Assembly: GCA_004794785.1 (NCBI GenBank)
Contig: SJOL01008935.1
Coordinates: 23,800 to 87,799 of the forward strand
Length of the DNA stretch: 64,000 nt
From: Opisthorchis felineus
Taxonomy: Eukaryota; Platyhelminthes; Trematoda; Opisthorchiida; Opisthorchiidae
Direction: 5' to 3'
Shown: in pieces, positions 47,567 through 57,907 of the stretch
How the letters are laid out: the number at the start of each line of letters is the position of its first letter
Numbering within the stretch: the first letter of the stretch is position 1
Made by a program: the position numbers and the translations under genes
The notes under the pieces: generated by a model
Databases searched by the model: none
What the model saw: only the letters and a program-made list of their open reading frames with translations
Told to the model about the DNA's origin: nothing

Positions 47567-47846
47567 CCCGCCACTTTCAAATCTTAATGCTCGTACCTTG
47601 TCTCATCTGATATGTTCCCCATAAGAAAGAAAGAGCCCTTGTAATTTTGGTTCCCTACCCATGCCGCCTCAGGCGTGACAAAGTCTAATTAGTATAATGC
47701 CCACTCTTTATGTCGCCGTCCCTATTCCACGGAATTCCCAGTACCCACAAACCCCAACATTCATGCTTTTATTCTGAGTGTAAGATTATGCTCATGCCCG
47801 AAGGTATGCCACCCACTAGTTGGGAATAAACATTATTATTATTTCT
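47567..47846 (+). mobile_element. CR1-like LINE 3' end
   Basis: Nearly identical to the reverse complement of 31862-32144 up to the gap edge. It ends with hairpin CATGCC-CGAA-GGTATG (47793-47808), CCACCCACTAGTTGGGAATA, AATAAA at 47825-47830 and an ATT-repeat tail. The body lies in the gap. Confidence 0.85.
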
Positions 47847-47847
47847 T

Positions 47848-48600
47848 GTGGTTAACTACACTCGCATCTGGAACAGCCTCTCCGATCGGTTTCGAAATAT
47901 CACACGCCAACCTGCATTCTCACAGTCTGTATATAACTTCCGTACGTGTGAATCCGCAGCCACCCCACTTAGTACCCGACTATCCCCTGATCTCCTCTAT
48001 GAACTGGGTCCAGACCACCTCTGAGTTTGACGAAGGTGTATTCAGTGGACGAAAAAATTAATAAAACAATAATTGAAAAAGTAAGCAACCCCCTTACTAT
48101 TCCTTGCTACCTCTTGACTTGCTTAAAGCAACTCATACCAGGTTCCTCCCAGCTAAATCGCTGCCATGGACTACTCTATCCGCTCCGTTTAATAAGTGGT
48201 GCCTCGTCTTGCCTAACCCTAACGATCATAAACCAAGCAAAATACAGATTTTGACATACCTGAGGACGTATTATACACCACCCAACCCATTCATCACACG
48301 CACACAACATTGCGGTACGCCTCTGTTTGGCCCGATAGCTCATGCTCCGTCATCGTTTAGCCATGGTTCACAGGCTCTGGCCATCTCCGTTCTGTTCCCA
48401 TTGTCCCAATGGTAGCTCCCGCCTCATTTCTTTCCTCCGCGAACTGCATTTCCCAGAGGCTGTTTGCCGTTTGCTTGTTCGAAATGACGGGGCCGTTTTA
48501 CTGGCCTGACTTTCCCGCGACCGGTAGCTTGAATTCTAGTAGCTTGAAGTCTTTATTAATGCACAAGCCACAATTATGACTGCATGGTAGCATGCCACCA
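47848..48600 (+). mobile_element. CR1-like LINE, 5'-truncated, with RT C-terminus and 3' UTR
   Basis: It begins within about 5 bp of the previous element's tail. VNYTRIWNSLSDRFRNITRQ and QPAFSQSVYNF form the C-terminal end of the RT ORF (the R-x-x-xWNSLP-type block), with stop codons after LGPDHL at about 48023. From 48285 to 48600 it matches the 3' UTR at 45395-45690. Severe 5' truncation is usual for LINE copies. Confidence 0.75.
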
Positions 48601-49380
48601 GCTAAACAATTTAATCGTAGTTGCAAGTAAAGGCCGAAGAGAGCAAGATATGAAAGCTGAGATAAGGAAGAGAATAGTTACGGATATACCATCAAACTAC
48701 GTGTGGCACTGAGGTGTCATTATTGCAGTAACATACTTCGGTTTCCGGACAGCCATTTAACAGACATCAAGGTTGCGGTGATTGGACAGATGATGCCGAG
48801 GAGATCACCGTAGGCAGAGTCAAGCGGCGAGTGGTAGTTGGCGGAAAAAGCCACTGGCCGCTTGGCATAACCGTTACTGTAAGATCCGGGCGGTTATGGA
48901 TCTCACAGGACGATTGCGGCTATTAGATTATACGCAGTTCGTAGCCAGTAGGCAGTAGGAGCAGACAGACGTGGGCAGCAGATGATGTATTGAGGACTGA
49001 CAGGAACTGGTTCTACAGACAAACGGGTTAGTAAGCATCGTGAATTAAGCAAAAGTACAATCAATAATGGCGCAATCGGCAGGAGCGGAAAATAGTCACT
49101 GAAGCAGCAGGGATTTCTAGAAGCAACAACAAGTAAGCACCAAACGATGTACAAACATACATATACAGGCAGTCTGTCAGTGTGAGTTGGCCGTATAGAG
49201 AGATAACGGCGCAGAAAATCAGTACGTTTGGGATGTAAGGGACTGTCTTTCGGTTGGCGGCGGGACGCGGTAGTTTGTGTCACGTGACAAGTCAGATTGC
49301 GCGGTTTCGCCGTTTAAAACAAATCTCGCCAAAGGCTATCTGGCAGGTGCGGTACATGCGTAATACAAAAAAATGGACCC
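48601..49380. other. Non-coding repeat debris
   Basis: 48620-48770 is a diverged copy of 32680-32860. The remainder shows nothing recognisable. Confidence 0.45.
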
Positions 49381-49389
49381 GTGTAGGTG

Positions 49390-49520
49390 TCAGGTTGGTG
49401 TAGTGAGCAATGCGTTCGCCTGGCGTTCTGGGGATCTGGGTTCGACACCCGGTCGGTCCGCTTTTCCGTCGGAGTGGACGCTCGAAAATAGGTACACCTG
49501 AGGCGAATTTGCAAGTAATG
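49390..49520 (+). mobile_element. Second tRNA-derived SINE family (head)
   Basis: A-box-like TGGTGTAGTGAG at 49396-49407 and B box GGTTCGACACC at 49439-49449, which fits the Pol III consensus GGTTCGANNCC, with tRNA-like spacing. A non-tRNA body follows (GTCGGAGTGGACGCTCGAAA). Only one copy is in the window, so its SINE status rests on the tRNA-like head. A lone tRNA pseudogene is the alternative. Confidence 0.6.
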
Positions 49521-50945
49521 ACGGACATCTGTTACTGAAGGATAAACAGACCTTAAGCGAAACAGGGGGAAAACGAGCAGCAAGGAAACAAACGGCATCA
49601 TAATAAACGGGAGTAAGTCAAGCTACTCATGAGTAGTCAGAACGCGGAGGAAATTACCGCTGTTCACCGTTGATTCACAGGGGGAATCAACAGTTACTAC
49701 TGAGGAACTATAAGGTCTTTCTATTTTATGTATATGTGGCGACACCCGGAAGCAGGAGAGCCGGGAGTATGCTATGTCTAGCTGAAAAATTTGACTTGGT
49801 GTGGCGCAACCCCAAATAAACCAAGGTGGATACAGTCCCGCACATCGAATTAAGCCATATGGTTTGCAGCATACCTTCAGGCTACCCCATGCATTAAAAA
49901 ACAGAGAAATGGGCAGTCTTCCTTGGCGTGTATCTCATAACGTTGCCAGATTAAAGACAAAACCGGGACAAGCCCAACCCATTAGCTACGGCAGACAGCA
50001 ACGACGCGCTTTTGTGAATTTCCTTGATTTGAAGGCGTCATAGTATAAAGCGTTTTGGCCCAGGGTAGGTTTTTGGCGAGGAGGGGAAGACACCGAGTGC
50101 AGTTGTTCAATGGGTTTGGAGCAGAAGCTTGTGCCGCCATCCTCTGGTGTGGCATTAAGTCGGCGCCGATTGGATGTGCGTCCGTTACTTCAGCAGTGAA
50201 TTTTTTGGTGCGGTTGACATCGATAGGTGCCCAAATGTAGAAGTGGAGGGCTCACGGTCGATTGAAGGGGATGTGGGGTTCGAGGCCGACACGCAGGCTT
50301 GTGTAGCGCAGGGCATGAGTCAGCACAAGTGTATGCCGAACCTTAACAAGAACCAGGCCAAAGGAGATGAAGAGTCCGTGAAGAATCGGTACCAGGGTGT
50401 TGAGCACTTGAGGGTAATGTCAAATCAAGCATTAGCAGAGGCGACTTACGCCCTGACATGGCTAGAACTGGCTTAGGCCTCGTAACGGGCAGTTTTCGAG
50501 ATGCCTTGTTCAAGCTTCTGTTGATAAGGTATCCCGGATGCCCATTGTTCTGGAATAATCTAAATGGATGGCTTCTTACGTCATTCTTAATGCGTGGTGC
50601 TATAATATGTATCCGCTCTATTCAACCGGGTTTGTGCGCAGCTTTTTGGCTGCTCATTGGATGGACGGAACAAGTAATCCTCGTCGAAGGTCAGCCCCAG
50701 CCAGCAGCGTGTAACTTAAAACGCACGCAATTCCACCAAACACACATCTGCCGGTACATCGCTACGCGCCACTTCACTCCCCTACGGGGCGCTGAGGACG
50801 TCGCCTCAACTGTTGATGAATCGTTTGCGGCCGATTGTCTGGCTCAGCGAACAAACTAAAGACCATCTAGGCTATCCCAGCCACACACATTTTTTCGTTG
50901 CAAAATCTCACACTACCTGACAATCTGGGCAGAAGCTAACTGTGT
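49521..50945. other. Unclassified stretch
   Basis: Several + frames of 60-133 codons have no recognised domain. Composition shifts to higher G+C from about 49.8 kb, as in old LINE remnants. Confidence 0.35.
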
Positions 50946-50950
50946 AAAGG

Positions 50951-51235
50951 CGTATACTACTGACGAGGCATGTGGGTAGTCTGTGGTCGCGTCAAAGCTC
51001 CGCTCCGCGTCTAATGGGAGGTGAAGGTTACTGCGGAACGTGTGGAACTGCTGTCAATGTTCTGCATTTATGTGATAGTCAATGCATATCCATGAAGGTT
51101 CAAGAAGACGCAAGAGAAGGTTCAGTTTTTAACAACTATGTGCACGTTTATTTCCTTCCCAACAGCTTTCAACTGCTTAGTTGGTGTTTGCCAGTGAACA
51201 ACTTCGCAGCGAAGTTTCCCTCCTTTCATCAGTAT
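50951..51235 (+). repeat. Unclassified interspersed repeat, copy 3
   Basis: Third copy of the family at 24455 and 24941, 26 kb away in the same orientation. It shares TACTACTGA-GAGGCATG-GGGTAGT, GGAACGTGTGGAACTGCT, GTGATAGTCAATG, TTCAAGAAGACGC and AACTTCGCAGCGAAG. Confidence 0.8.
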
Positions 51236-53600
51236 AGGCGCATTAACATCTGTTGGCCTCCGTTTCGTCCGTTGTCTATGCCACCGCAGAAGCACCTTAG
51301 TACCGGTTGCCTCCTCACCCCCCGCATACAGATAAAGTGATTAAGAATTTGTTGGTTACGGCTGACTGCAACTACAGTTATCAGGGATCTCCACTGAAGT
51401 GTCGTGTGTTTGGCTGACCTGCAAGAAAGCAATTCAGCACCTTCTGGATAGCGCTTCCCAGCAGAGTTGACGTCAAAACATGAGCTCACCGGCAGAAACC
51501 GTATGTACCTTTAGGTTACTCGCCTCCCGCTACAGTCCAAGCGCTTACTGTTGGGTAGGTGGTATATGCGCAAGTTTGTACTGCTAAGGAGTTTAAACAA
51601 ACCGTCAAAGAAGGAGCACGTGATTGGCAATAGTGAGTCTCATAACAAGAAGAAATTCGTAACCAATTCACTATATGTTTTGATTTGTTTTGATTTGTTC
51701 TACGAGCAATTGCTTCTAGCTTGCTAAGGTGTGAAATGTGGCCACGTGCCTACATTATTTTGGATGTTTGTGTTGCGTAGAATAACAGGTGTTCAGAAAA
51801 TAATTGCAACAAGCCTTCGGCGTTTTTGTGCGTCCGGAATCCGCCGAAAAACGAAAACCAAAGTGACCCTCAGGAGATCTAAGCTTACCTGGCCGCGCGT
51901 CCAGTACCCATGCAACCATAACAATAAGCAAACTTTTACGTGCTCAAAGCGTCACAAGGCGGTGCCTGGTTCGTGAGTGGGCACGACAATTAAGAGCGAT
52001 CATCAGGACGACAACCCACGCTATCAAGAACGCCATAAAACGGACCACACAGGGAGAGTGTTGGACGCCCACTCAAACGCAGTTCCTCTTTCCATGTAGC
52101 AGGAAAGAATATCAACCCCAGCTTACCAACTGCGGCGGCTTCTGGATCGCCGGAGAATGGTGGAGGAAGACCATAAGAAACTGACGGGGGACCAGACCAA
52201 CAACCGCATTTGAATCTCAAATAATGGTCCCAGGTAAATAGCACATACCAAAGAGCCCAGAGTATAAACCAGATGAACTGAGCATTGGAATTTTAGGGGC
52301 GCATGTCAGGTTGTGCTAGTGTTGCGACTAGGTTCAGTGTGGTAGAGGTAAACGGGGGTGAGGAACATCTTGTATGCGAAGATAAACAAAGGCGTTCGAC
52401 ATTCTCGTCCCAATGCCAGATAGACTACGGGGAGATCAAGGGTTCTTTCCCCTCTCTTTTGCGGTTGCACGAAATATGGGCAAAGTAGCCTAAACAGCTT
52501 TAAAATTCCAATTCGACAAGCGCCGCAAAGCCACGTGCTAGTGTGAATGACGTATGGCTTGTTTCCGTTTTTCTTTATGGAATCTGACTGACACTATATA
52601 GGTCGGTGCATTTAGGTCCTAAAGTTGAACTACTTGCACACCTTCAATACGCTGTCAACTTGGGGTGATGGTCGGGCTTCAGTGCTCCAATGATCCTGCG
52701 GGCTATCGCGGCCGGCATCTATTTGCGGAATACAAACGGCGTGCGGCCGGTACCCGTAATTTGGGCACTTGCGATTTGAGGGGGGCGGGGATGGTTTCCT
52801 ACTCTTTGCTGCTACGGTAAAACCGCAAGTTGTCATCGCGAGGCTTGATACAGATGACAAGAGTGGCACTGACTTCAACTGAGAAAGAAAGGGGTTCGGA
52901 GTGGTCGGCCATAGAAGCCGAAAACTCTGGTCAACTTATGCCTTACCGTAAATGCCAGCGCTTTGCCCAATATCACGTAACTATTTCCGAAGACCAGGGG
53001 ATAAGTTAGGCACCGAAGGCATCTGTTGTGCTCGTAGACTTTTTAGGTCAGGCAGCCATAGTTCGGCCCTGCGTTTCCCGGTTAGGCCACCGGTAAGTCC
53101 AATCCAACCTAATGGATTGGACCCTCAATTCGTTCGCGACAGAGAAGTTACTTCAGGAAGACGGGGTCCACAGTCGAACTTGAGCTCAGATGGTCAAAGT
53201 AATGGACCAGGAAGAGCCCAAAGATACAGACGATTTGAAGTTGGTCTTCGACTTAGAAAATGGAACGTCAGAGCACCTCTTGGCAAGGATGGACGCAACG
53301 AGCCCCGGTCGAACAGGTACTTTTGTTTACATTGGGTCGCCAAACTTCTTCTTCACATTTGTTATCCATCATTGACTTCTACAGTGAGCGGAATTCGATG
53401 TCCCCGAGACACCCAGAGTTTAGCGTCAGTGGTAACTCAGTTAAGAACTGGATGCACAGATTTACATTAGGGCAGCCGTAGTAAAGAAAACCATATGAGG
53501 TCCTTCTGAAAATGCGAAAATGCCAGCCTTTGGCTTCACCCCGTTATTGGTCAGATTGCGGGTTAAGTCGTCCCTCGTGGCCCCGGGAGCTGAGACCCCA
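51236..53600. other. Unclassified stretch
   Basis: The longest frame, 52952-53470 (+; 172 codons), is Arg/Ser-rich with no recognised motif and changes frame with its neighbour. It is treated as decayed repeat. Confidence 0.35.
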
Positions 53601-53609
53601 ATTACGACA

Positions 53610-54070
53610 TTCTACAGCCCGAGAATCCTACGCAAGTTGTGTTGGCCATGCCGATCGCGGACCGACTGACAGTAGATACGAGCAAAAACAGAGGCGACTG
53701 CGGCGTTGAATAAGCCGCACAAACGTCGCTCTGCATGGAGGATGTTTTCTGGGTGCAGTAGTATGCATATGCAAGCTTCTCTGGAGTGCCGCGGAAAACA
53801 GCGCCCCCCTTGGTGGTTTGATCTAGCGATCAAGCGGTCCCTAGGGTCTCACAGGCACTTTGGGCGTCGAATCGCGCCTGGTAGCCCAAGGAAACCAACG
53901 AAGGCGTCTTCACTGCAACGTTTTAAACATGGGTCAATCCAGGAGCCCAAAATACGGCCTTCTGCGCACTACAAGCAGCCAGCAGTCGAGTTTTCGACAG
54001 CGGGAGGGAAAACTACTTCATCCGGTAACGGAAGTGTGCCACAAACTGGGTATGCAGTTAGTACCTGACG
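53610..54070 (+). mobile_element. Probable CR1-like LINE linker fragment
   Basis: RPPWWFDLAIKRSLGSHRHF with following basic residues resembles the endonuclease-RT linker of CR1-like LINEs (a K-P-x-W-x-x-x-I-x-x-A-L block). It probably belongs to the same copy as 54716-56460. Confidence 0.45.
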
Positions 54071-54715
54071 TATGAACAGGGGGCATTAAATCCACCAAGG
54101 CAAGAAGCACACAAGTGCGCCGACGGTGCTACTTTCAAGTTCCGGAATCAAGGCCGGAGTAAAACTATTATGTCCGCCAAAATCCCCGGTGTCAAAACAG
54201 ACCGCGGTGACTTTCACTTACGTGCGGCCCTGTCTATCCAATTCTCCTCATCGACGACATTCATGCGCCCTTTTTGATGCACTGTGGATTCCAAGTTTAC
54301 TTTCAACGACCCGCTCTTTCCCCTATCTTTGCTCCTAAGTTCCTGCGGAAGTCGTCCTGTCTGACATACAAATAATTGAGCAACTCTCCACCAGCTATCA
54401 CTTTACCCATCATTTGATGGCAGGTGAATTTGACACTCCCTAGACCCTCCGGATGGTGCTTCAACACCTCGGGTCCAGTCATACTTTTGCACCTCCTCTA
54501 TCGGATGCCGTGCAACAGAGCGCTTGGAACCAGCACGTAGATGCACCTAAAATATATCACACGGGCCAACTGCCACTCCTACTGCACTTCGGTATAACCG
54601 ATGAGGGATACTTACTCAATCAGTCGCCAATTGAGACTCCACCAGGATATAGTCCACGTATGCGGTGTGCTGAATTTTGACTTTATCTGCTACCAGACCA
54701 TGAAATCCGAGCTAA

Positions 54716-56460
54716 GTGTGGAGTGAAGACTGCCACGTAGACTTTTCAGGAATGTCTTTTTTTGACCAGCTTAAGCAAAGGCAGGCTTCAGTGAAGGAGA
54801 CATTCGTGGCCACTCTCCTGAAAATTCATGAGGCTGATGAAGTGTTGGTTCCAAAGGAACGGGCAAGTGGTCGAACGTGCCGGAAGCTGCCCAAGAGTAT
54901 TCGGCATCTTCTGGAACTCAGGTCCGAACAACTCTTCAAAATGATCAATGTAGGTTACTCACTCGCATTTCGTATGAAGCGGAAATACCGCGGATCATAA
55001 ATCAGCCAAGTGAGCACATAATTATAGAACTCGCCAAGAAAAAACAAAAATGCACTATCTATGTTCATGGGACACAGGCGGATGGACAAGCCGGCGACCT
55101 TCGCCCTGATGGTAAGACACAGAGCACCCACGTGTGACTCAATAATGGTGTATGAAGCCTACACGGAACGCTGTGTGCACCCGCATTCAGCACCAGCGAA
55201 CTCAGCACATCCATACTTGGCAAGGCGGAACTAAGGACGGCCCCTCACAAAATTGATCTTCACGGAAAGGGATTTTGGTGAGCTCTTGAACAAGATAAAC
55301 CCCTTTAGCATATTGGGGCCAGGGGATGTGCATCTTACAATCCTGAGCGGAACACCGCTCAGCATACAAAAACATTTCTTCTTTAAGTAGACGTGATAGG
55401 CTGTTCATCAGGTTGCTGACAACGTTTCCATGAGTTTTTAGCAACCTTATGAGTAGTCTATCCAGTCTCTACGACGTGTCACGATATCTCGAATATTGTA
55501 CCAACTGAAAAATGAGACCGCCTGGTGAAGAGCACTCAGTCGCTTATTAACCTCATAGACGAGTGCTTCAGTTGGGTTAAGTCTCCCGTAAAAACCAAAT
55601 TGGTATGCAGATGAGTGGTAGGTTGATTTCTACCTTGTGTTTCGTCAGTCACTCGCTGAAGGCAACCTTCCATCTGCTTGGAAGGAGGCGATTGTTGCGC
55701 AAATCTGCAAACCTGGTCGCCGTTTATCGCTCAGCAGCCGAAGGTCTATTTATTTCAAAAGTATGTTTGTAAGATAGTGGAATGCATTCTGAAGTGGGTC
55801 ATAATAAATCTCATTACTGCCAATACCCTGATATCCCGGGCGCAACAAAGACTCCTCCCGAACCTCCCCCTTGACGGACTTGTTCGTATCGGTGGACAGC
55901 TTAAAACAGGCCAAGGAGAAGGTCTTTTTGGAGTTGCCAAACCAGCGCCTCCCAAATTAATATAAACGTCCTGAAGCATTAGTCACTGGACAGGCAATCT
56001 TTTCTTATTGAGGTCCATATATCATTCCGAGGAGTCTCACCAAACGCATATGTTGTGCATAGTGAGAATGGACCAGGATGCCAGATGCAAAGAAGGATTT
56101 AGGGGACTGGATTTTCTTAAGCATGTCTGTCTCACTCCAGGACGAAGAAACAGCCTGAAAGGCGTCCTCCATTCTTCAGATGATATGGCAAGCCTTCCAC
56201 CGTATTACTCCATGGAATTCCAGATGCCTTATGGAGCCTGGTTCTGACCTTCTTGAATGCCAGCCAAGTTGTCTACTCGGGACGCTGGAATTACGTAACC
56301 CACAGTAAGCGTGTCCAGCGGGCTGATACAAAGTCGGTTGCTGGCTTCATATTGGCTGATTACGAAGCGCAATTCGAGATGCATGGACTCTTCCTCCTAG
56401 GCTATGTCCGCCACTGGGGGGATCTGATAATTACCTACCCCTTGTTCGAAAAATAACGAG
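54716..56460 (+). mobile_element. CR1-like LINE, degenerate, with deleted RT core
   Basis: LPKSIRHLLELRSEQLFKM is the linker block before RT. VFRQSLAEGNLPSAWKEAIV, then VECILKWVIINLITANTLIS and AQQRLLPNLP are RT fingers motifs (family: F--S---G-LP--WK-A-V, GFLP). The middle, including the catalytic box, is not recognisable. The end reads RVQRADTKSVAGFILADYEA, then HWGDLIITYPLFE, the family's R-RGDLI-TY-L block at the RT C-terminus. Frames change repeatedly. Confidence 0.75.
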
Positions 56461-57015
56461 GTATGATCGACAGGTTTTTCACTGCTGACTCCATTACTAC
56501 ACGGCAATTAGACAGTAAACAGAATTTAAAGCTCGTTGTGCAAATTTTTGTTGGAAGTCAGGTTTACTCATTTTGGGTAGTTGGTGTCTAGAATAACCAT
56601 CCTCCGACGGTTGTTCAAGTTACATTTTGAACGCAGTTCAAAGCACTTTTATATGATGTTTTTTATGTGAGTCCCCGCGCTAACAAGCCTACTGGCCAGC
56701 CATCAGAACTTAAAGAGCGGTTCTACACTCTTTTTTCGCCTGTGACTTTCATGTGAACGGAAGACGCTGACCCAGGAAGCTCGATCCTGTGTATCGGTAC
56801 GTGCATCCGTGGCAGTCATTCTGCATGATTAAGGTTGCGGTACTCTGGCCTTCTGCTGTGCTGTTTGCGCTTGGGCCTACATTCTAGACTATTGTTTCAT
56901 GTTATGCTACCCGGCTCATCCCTTCTTTCCCATCAGAGCAAATTGAACTGAAGTACATAGTCCGCACGTTGGCCTTAAAATCTGTGCGCCTTGACCAAAA
57001 ATATTGCTACGGTAA

Positions 57016-57067
57016 ATGATCGCCAGTGGCTTGGGTGGGTTTGTGTCGGCCGTGAACAAGACTGGAG
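57016..57067 (+). CDS. COPS3: COPS3 coding exon 1
   Basis: From ATG it reads MIASGLGGFVSAVNKTG plus one base. The family start is M-ASALEQFVNSVRQLSAQG, so the FV-SV spacing fits. The donor gtctgt is non-consensus, and the intron (57068-57107, 40 nt) ends in catttag. The phase joins to give Gly before AFNQLKEL. The start is supported by this alignment, but no TSS evidence exists. Confidence 0.75.
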
Positions 57068-57107
57068 GTCTGTATCGGACAAATTACCCACTGACATACT
57101 CATTTAG

Positions 57108-57237
57108 GAGCCTTCAATCAGCTGAAGGAGTTAGTGGAAAAGTCAAATGAGTTGTTACTGAGACATGCCTCCAATCTTGACAGCATCTTTGACAGCTACG
57201 ACATTGATAAGTATACATGTCTGCACGCCGGCATTTT
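57108..57237 (+). CDS. COPS3: COPS3 coding exon 2
   Basis: Encodes AFNQLKELVEKSNELLLRHA and SNLDSIFDSYDIDKYTCLHA, then GIL across the junction. It matches the COP9 signalosome subunit 3 N-terminus ([35 protein letters not shown]). The exon ends GGCATTTT/gtgagc with phase 2. The next intron is 35 nt (57238-57272). Confidence 0.93.
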
Positions 57238-57272
57238 GTGAGCAATCATTTTTATTTCCCTTTATAATGCAG

Positions 57273-57385
57273 GCGGGCAAAATACTTGTCACAGTTGTCA
57301 CTGGACAAAGAAGTTTTGATACTTCAAACGCAATCTTTTTTCGAGCAATGCTCGGTTGATGATGCAAGAAAGATGTCCCAATATG
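57273..57385 (+). CDS. COPS3: COPS3 coding exon 3
   Basis: Acceptor ttataatgcag, donor gtacgt. Reads RAKYLSQLSLDKEVLILQTQ, then SFFEQCSVDDARKMSQY with one base left. The family has [20 protein letters not shown] at the same place. The next intron is only 32 nt (57386-57417). Confidence 0.92.
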
Positions 57386-57417
57386 GTACGTGACGATTTT
57401 GAGGCTCGTATTGGCAG

Positions 57418-57779
57418 TCCGAACTATATCGCAGGAGTTTACAAATCGCTTGATTGCATGGAACGTTGCATTTAGAGGGATCGAGTCCCTAATGATCGGA
57501 ATAAAAAAGCTACAACGGTCCTCTTCGCAGTTAACTTCTCTCCACAGCGACGTTTGCCAGCTTGCATTATCTGCCAGACTATTCTCCCCTGTACTGCCGC
57601 TTCTAAATGTTGATATTTTAGAGATCGAGAAGAATGTGGGTAAACGTAGCTTCAATTCTTTACTCTACCGGCAGTACTCTTTCGTAGATCAAAAAGATTA
57701 TCTTCTTTATTTTTATTATGGTGGAATGATTTATGGCGCTCTAAAAAACTGGGAACGTGCCTTACACTTTTTTGAGTTA
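57418..57779 (+). CDS. COPS3: COPS3 coding exon 4
   Basis: Acceptor attggcag, chosen over the nearer atatcgcag because only it keeps the frame and gives a gapless alignment (VRTISQEFTNRL to AGLCHQLTNAL of the family). The exon continues FRGIESLMIGIKKLQRSSSQ, LTSLHSDVCQLALSARLFSP, LPLLNVDILEIEKN and LLYFYYGGMIYGALKNWERA, ending HFFEL/gtatgt. RGI-L---I-KMQ---NQLTS, YLDVD and YYYGGMIY-GLKN-ERAL are hallmarks of CSN3. These TPR-like helical repeats lie N-terminal to the PCI domain. A short insertion after the DILEIEKN block is lineage-specific. Confidence 0.96.
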
Positions 57780-57817
57780 GTATGTCGCACTGTGCTTCCC
57801 AACGCGGTTCCTTTCAG

Positions 57818-57907
57818 TGTCTCATCATACCGTCGTTTTCCGTCAGCTGCATTCTTGTGGAGGCAGCTAAAAAAGTAATCTTAACTTCGCTCATCCACAA
57901 TGGAAAG
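57818..57907 (+). CDS. COPS3: COPS3 coding exon 5 (last one found)
   Basis: Acceptor ctttcag after a 38-nt intron (57780-57817); phase 0 on both sides. Encodes CLIIPSFSVSCILVEAAKKV, then ILTSLIHNGK, aligned without gaps to the family's AITTPAMAVSHIMLEAYKKY, ILVSLILLGK. The donor AAG/gtgagt is strong. The gene then stops being traceable, so about the C-terminal 40-45% (the PCI domain, which assembles the COP9 signalosome) is missing from this window or hidden in short exons. The COP9 complex removes NEDD8 from cullins. Confidence 0.93.

Noticed and set aside
46569..47624. Long ORFs of about 300-350 codons
   Set aside because: They consist almost entirely of N bases from the assembly gap.
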